In this document: positions 54,336 through 57,300 of the stretch, piece by piece
How the letters are laid out: every line of letters begins with the position of its first letter
Numbering within the stretch: position 1 is the stretch's first letter
Assembly: GCA_009760855.2 (NCBI GenBank)
Contig: WPIO01000005.1
Location: 8,528,001 to 8,592,000 of the forward strand
DNA length: 64,000 nucleotides
Direction: 5' to 3'
Source of the DNA: Cristatella mucedo
Lineage: Eukaryota > Bryozoa > Phylactolaemata > Cristatellidae
Notes under the pieces: model-generated
Told to the model about the DNA's origin: nothing
Databases searched by the model: none
What the model saw: the letters and a program-made list of their open reading frames with translations, nothing else
Made by a program: the position numbers and the translations under genes

Positions 54336-57300
54336 CAATATTTAGTGGGTCCCTGTGGTTTGCCCTTTGTGTGCTTATGGGTGCTTACTCTGTTGCATGC
54401 TGCTGCTAACCATGCACTGGCATGTTGGCCCTGTGCATGTAACCCTTAATGATGTTATTCTTGCTGTTTATTGAGCATGCTACCTCCAACCATTCGATCG
54501 AAATTCCTTGGCAGCAATTGTAAAACGCCTTGAAAGAGATTGAGTTCTCCGAGGGCACTTTATCAAATGCATTATTCTTATTATTATTATCATGATTGTA
54601 GACTCTAGAGTATTAACTCCCACCTTATCGCTGAAGTCCCATACTTCTTTTTAGCCTTTCCAGAAGGTTAGCCTAAATGCGATTGTCTACTTGGACCATC
54701 AACTAACACGTCAATATGGCCTGGCCTAACAAATTCTCGTGAATATGCATTCAATCATTGTCATTAACGCGGAACGGTTGCATGACCATGACGTTGACTC
54801 CAAATCGTCGATACTCATCATCTTGAGGCTGCTCTGGCTCCAAAAGTCACGAAGGACACACTGAGCCAGCTGGCTGCTTGACCTAAGTGCACTGTCTTGC
54901 TAAGTGACTGACGGACTATCTGGCTATCATTAATTGGGATGTATATACAATATATATCGAGTGAGCCTGTGGATTTGCTTCACTGAATCATAATGGAACT
55001 ACAATACTGTAAATTAGCACTTTGACCTAATATAGCCATCTTACTGCCTGACTCAAGTTCCTGATCTTGCCATGTGACATAAGTGTGTGAAGGTTGAGGG
55101 AGGCGACTGATGGACGTGACGGACTGACTATCTCGATTTAATTAAAAGGAATGCATTCATTAGGGCATACTGCAAAGTAATTTGGTCGTAATCCTCTTAA
55201 GCCAGGGGTCGGCAACCTGCGGCTGGCGAGCCTCATGCGGCTCTTTCGATGTCAAGATGCGTGGTCCAGTTCCATGTGCAAATATTATAAATTATATTTT
55301 TTTTTATTTTCAAAACTCATAACAAATATTCTACGCAAAAAAACTTGAAACAGGATAAAAAATACTCAACAGAGAACAGTGAGAATAGGTGGAGTAGAGA
55401 GTATACAGACAGCTGACAGCTGCTTGTCTTAAGCTATTCCAAAACGACAAGGATTATTACATTGCCTCAGGAGTCAATATGACATACTAATATTTTATAT
55501 CATACCTACCTACATACATTCATTGTATATGTATTAAGGTGCACTACTTCCATCTAGCTGCGAGAGCCATAGAAACTATAGGTTTAGGCCGGGAGCGGTA
55601 TCATGTTAAACACGCTTGCTAAAAGTATGCAAGTATATATAAGCTCGCAAAAGCACACAAGAAGACATTCATGGCAATTGGTAAATGGTAAATTGTACAC
55701 ATATTTAGCAAAATGCACGGAAATGCACGGGCAAGCAAGCTAAGCAGAAAAGAAACAACACGGAAAACTTCCTTAGGGGGAGGGGAAAGCTGACAGGAAT
55801 CAGGTGTCACTTTAGTTGAGACTAAAAACTAACTAAAGGCACGGTATCCACAAGATTTGAGGTTTATACGAGGTATAGGTAAACAGTTTCCAAAAAGTGG
55901 GTGGTACGATGGTCATCCTGGTGGGGCAATAGTTAGGTAGGCTGAAGACAAATAATGAGACCTGAAAGTCAGTGACAAAACCTTGAAGTCAATGCATTGC
56001 TTGACTGAAAGCTACTGCAGGTAGGCCAAAAGCGGTGTGAGGTGGCAACTTGGACGCTCGCAACAGACACGCTTAGCTGAAGAGTTTAGCTCGAACAGTA
56101 AGTTCCTAAGTGCACAGGCCAGTAGCACAGGCAAGCACTAAGTTACAGAAGTCGAGAAGGAAGGTCAACAATGCATGGGCAAATGTAGATGTGGAATCTC
56201 TGTCTAAACAAGCCCGAATTTGAGCAATGCAGTGTAGCTGAATGTAGGAAGACTTAAGTGTGAAACTGATGTGGTCGTCTGATGAAAGGTCACTTTAGAC
56301 ATAACACCTAGATTTCGTGTGGAGTTCAATAGGAAATATGCTGTCACAGCCTCTTTTTAGCGTTAGCCTTTCCAATTCTGAATCACACTTGGTTTATCCA
56401 TAACTAATAATTTGGTTTTATAATAATTCAATTTAAGAAAGATTGCTGCCATCCATGTGGGGATTTTATCAGAACATGCAGCAAGAAAGCCGAGAGAACT
56501 GGACTATTCGGAAGCCTGATAGAAATAAAAGCAAAGGTAAAACTGAGAGTCATATACGTATAATTGAATGCCTAGATTTGCTTGGCAATCATATAGGCAA
56601 GAGGGATAACTTAAATCGTATCAAGAACTGGACCAAGCACTGAGCCTTAAGGTACCCCATATTTCAGAGGTTCATCACATGATATTTGACAGTTCACATA
56701 CATACTCTATAGACTCCAAATGAGATAGGACCTGACCATTGCAGTGCAGTGCCAGGAATTCCCAATGCGAGATTCGAGGTTCTCAAGAAGGCCTCGGTGA
56801 TCGATAGTACCAAAAGCTACCGAAAGATCGAGCAAAGCAAGCAGAGATTGTCTACCTTTGTCTTCATTCCTCAGTAGGTCGTTTTACACCCGATGCAATG
56901 CTGACTGTGTGTACTAATTAGCTCTAAAACCAGACAGGAACTTACTAGCAAGTTAAGAAGTTTCACTACATGAGTTCAGCTGGTCTGCCACGACTCGTTT
57001 CAATGTCGTTGAAATGGACGTAAGATCGAAGACTGGGCGGTAGCTGCTCAAGTTCTCTTGGTTAAGAATTGCTTTCTTGAGTAGTGACCTAAGTACAGTC
57101 TTTTTGAAAGGTGCTGGGATATAACATGAGGCTAATGACATATTTATGATGCTATTTATGCGTGGCAGCAGTGGACCAATTCATCTTAGAAGCATGCCAG
57201 TGCGAAAACCGTCGAAAGGACTCGTCTTCTGTGATTGGCATATTAACTTCAGGACTATGTCACTAGTGACCTGCTTGAATGTAGACTAGGTAATCCAAGC

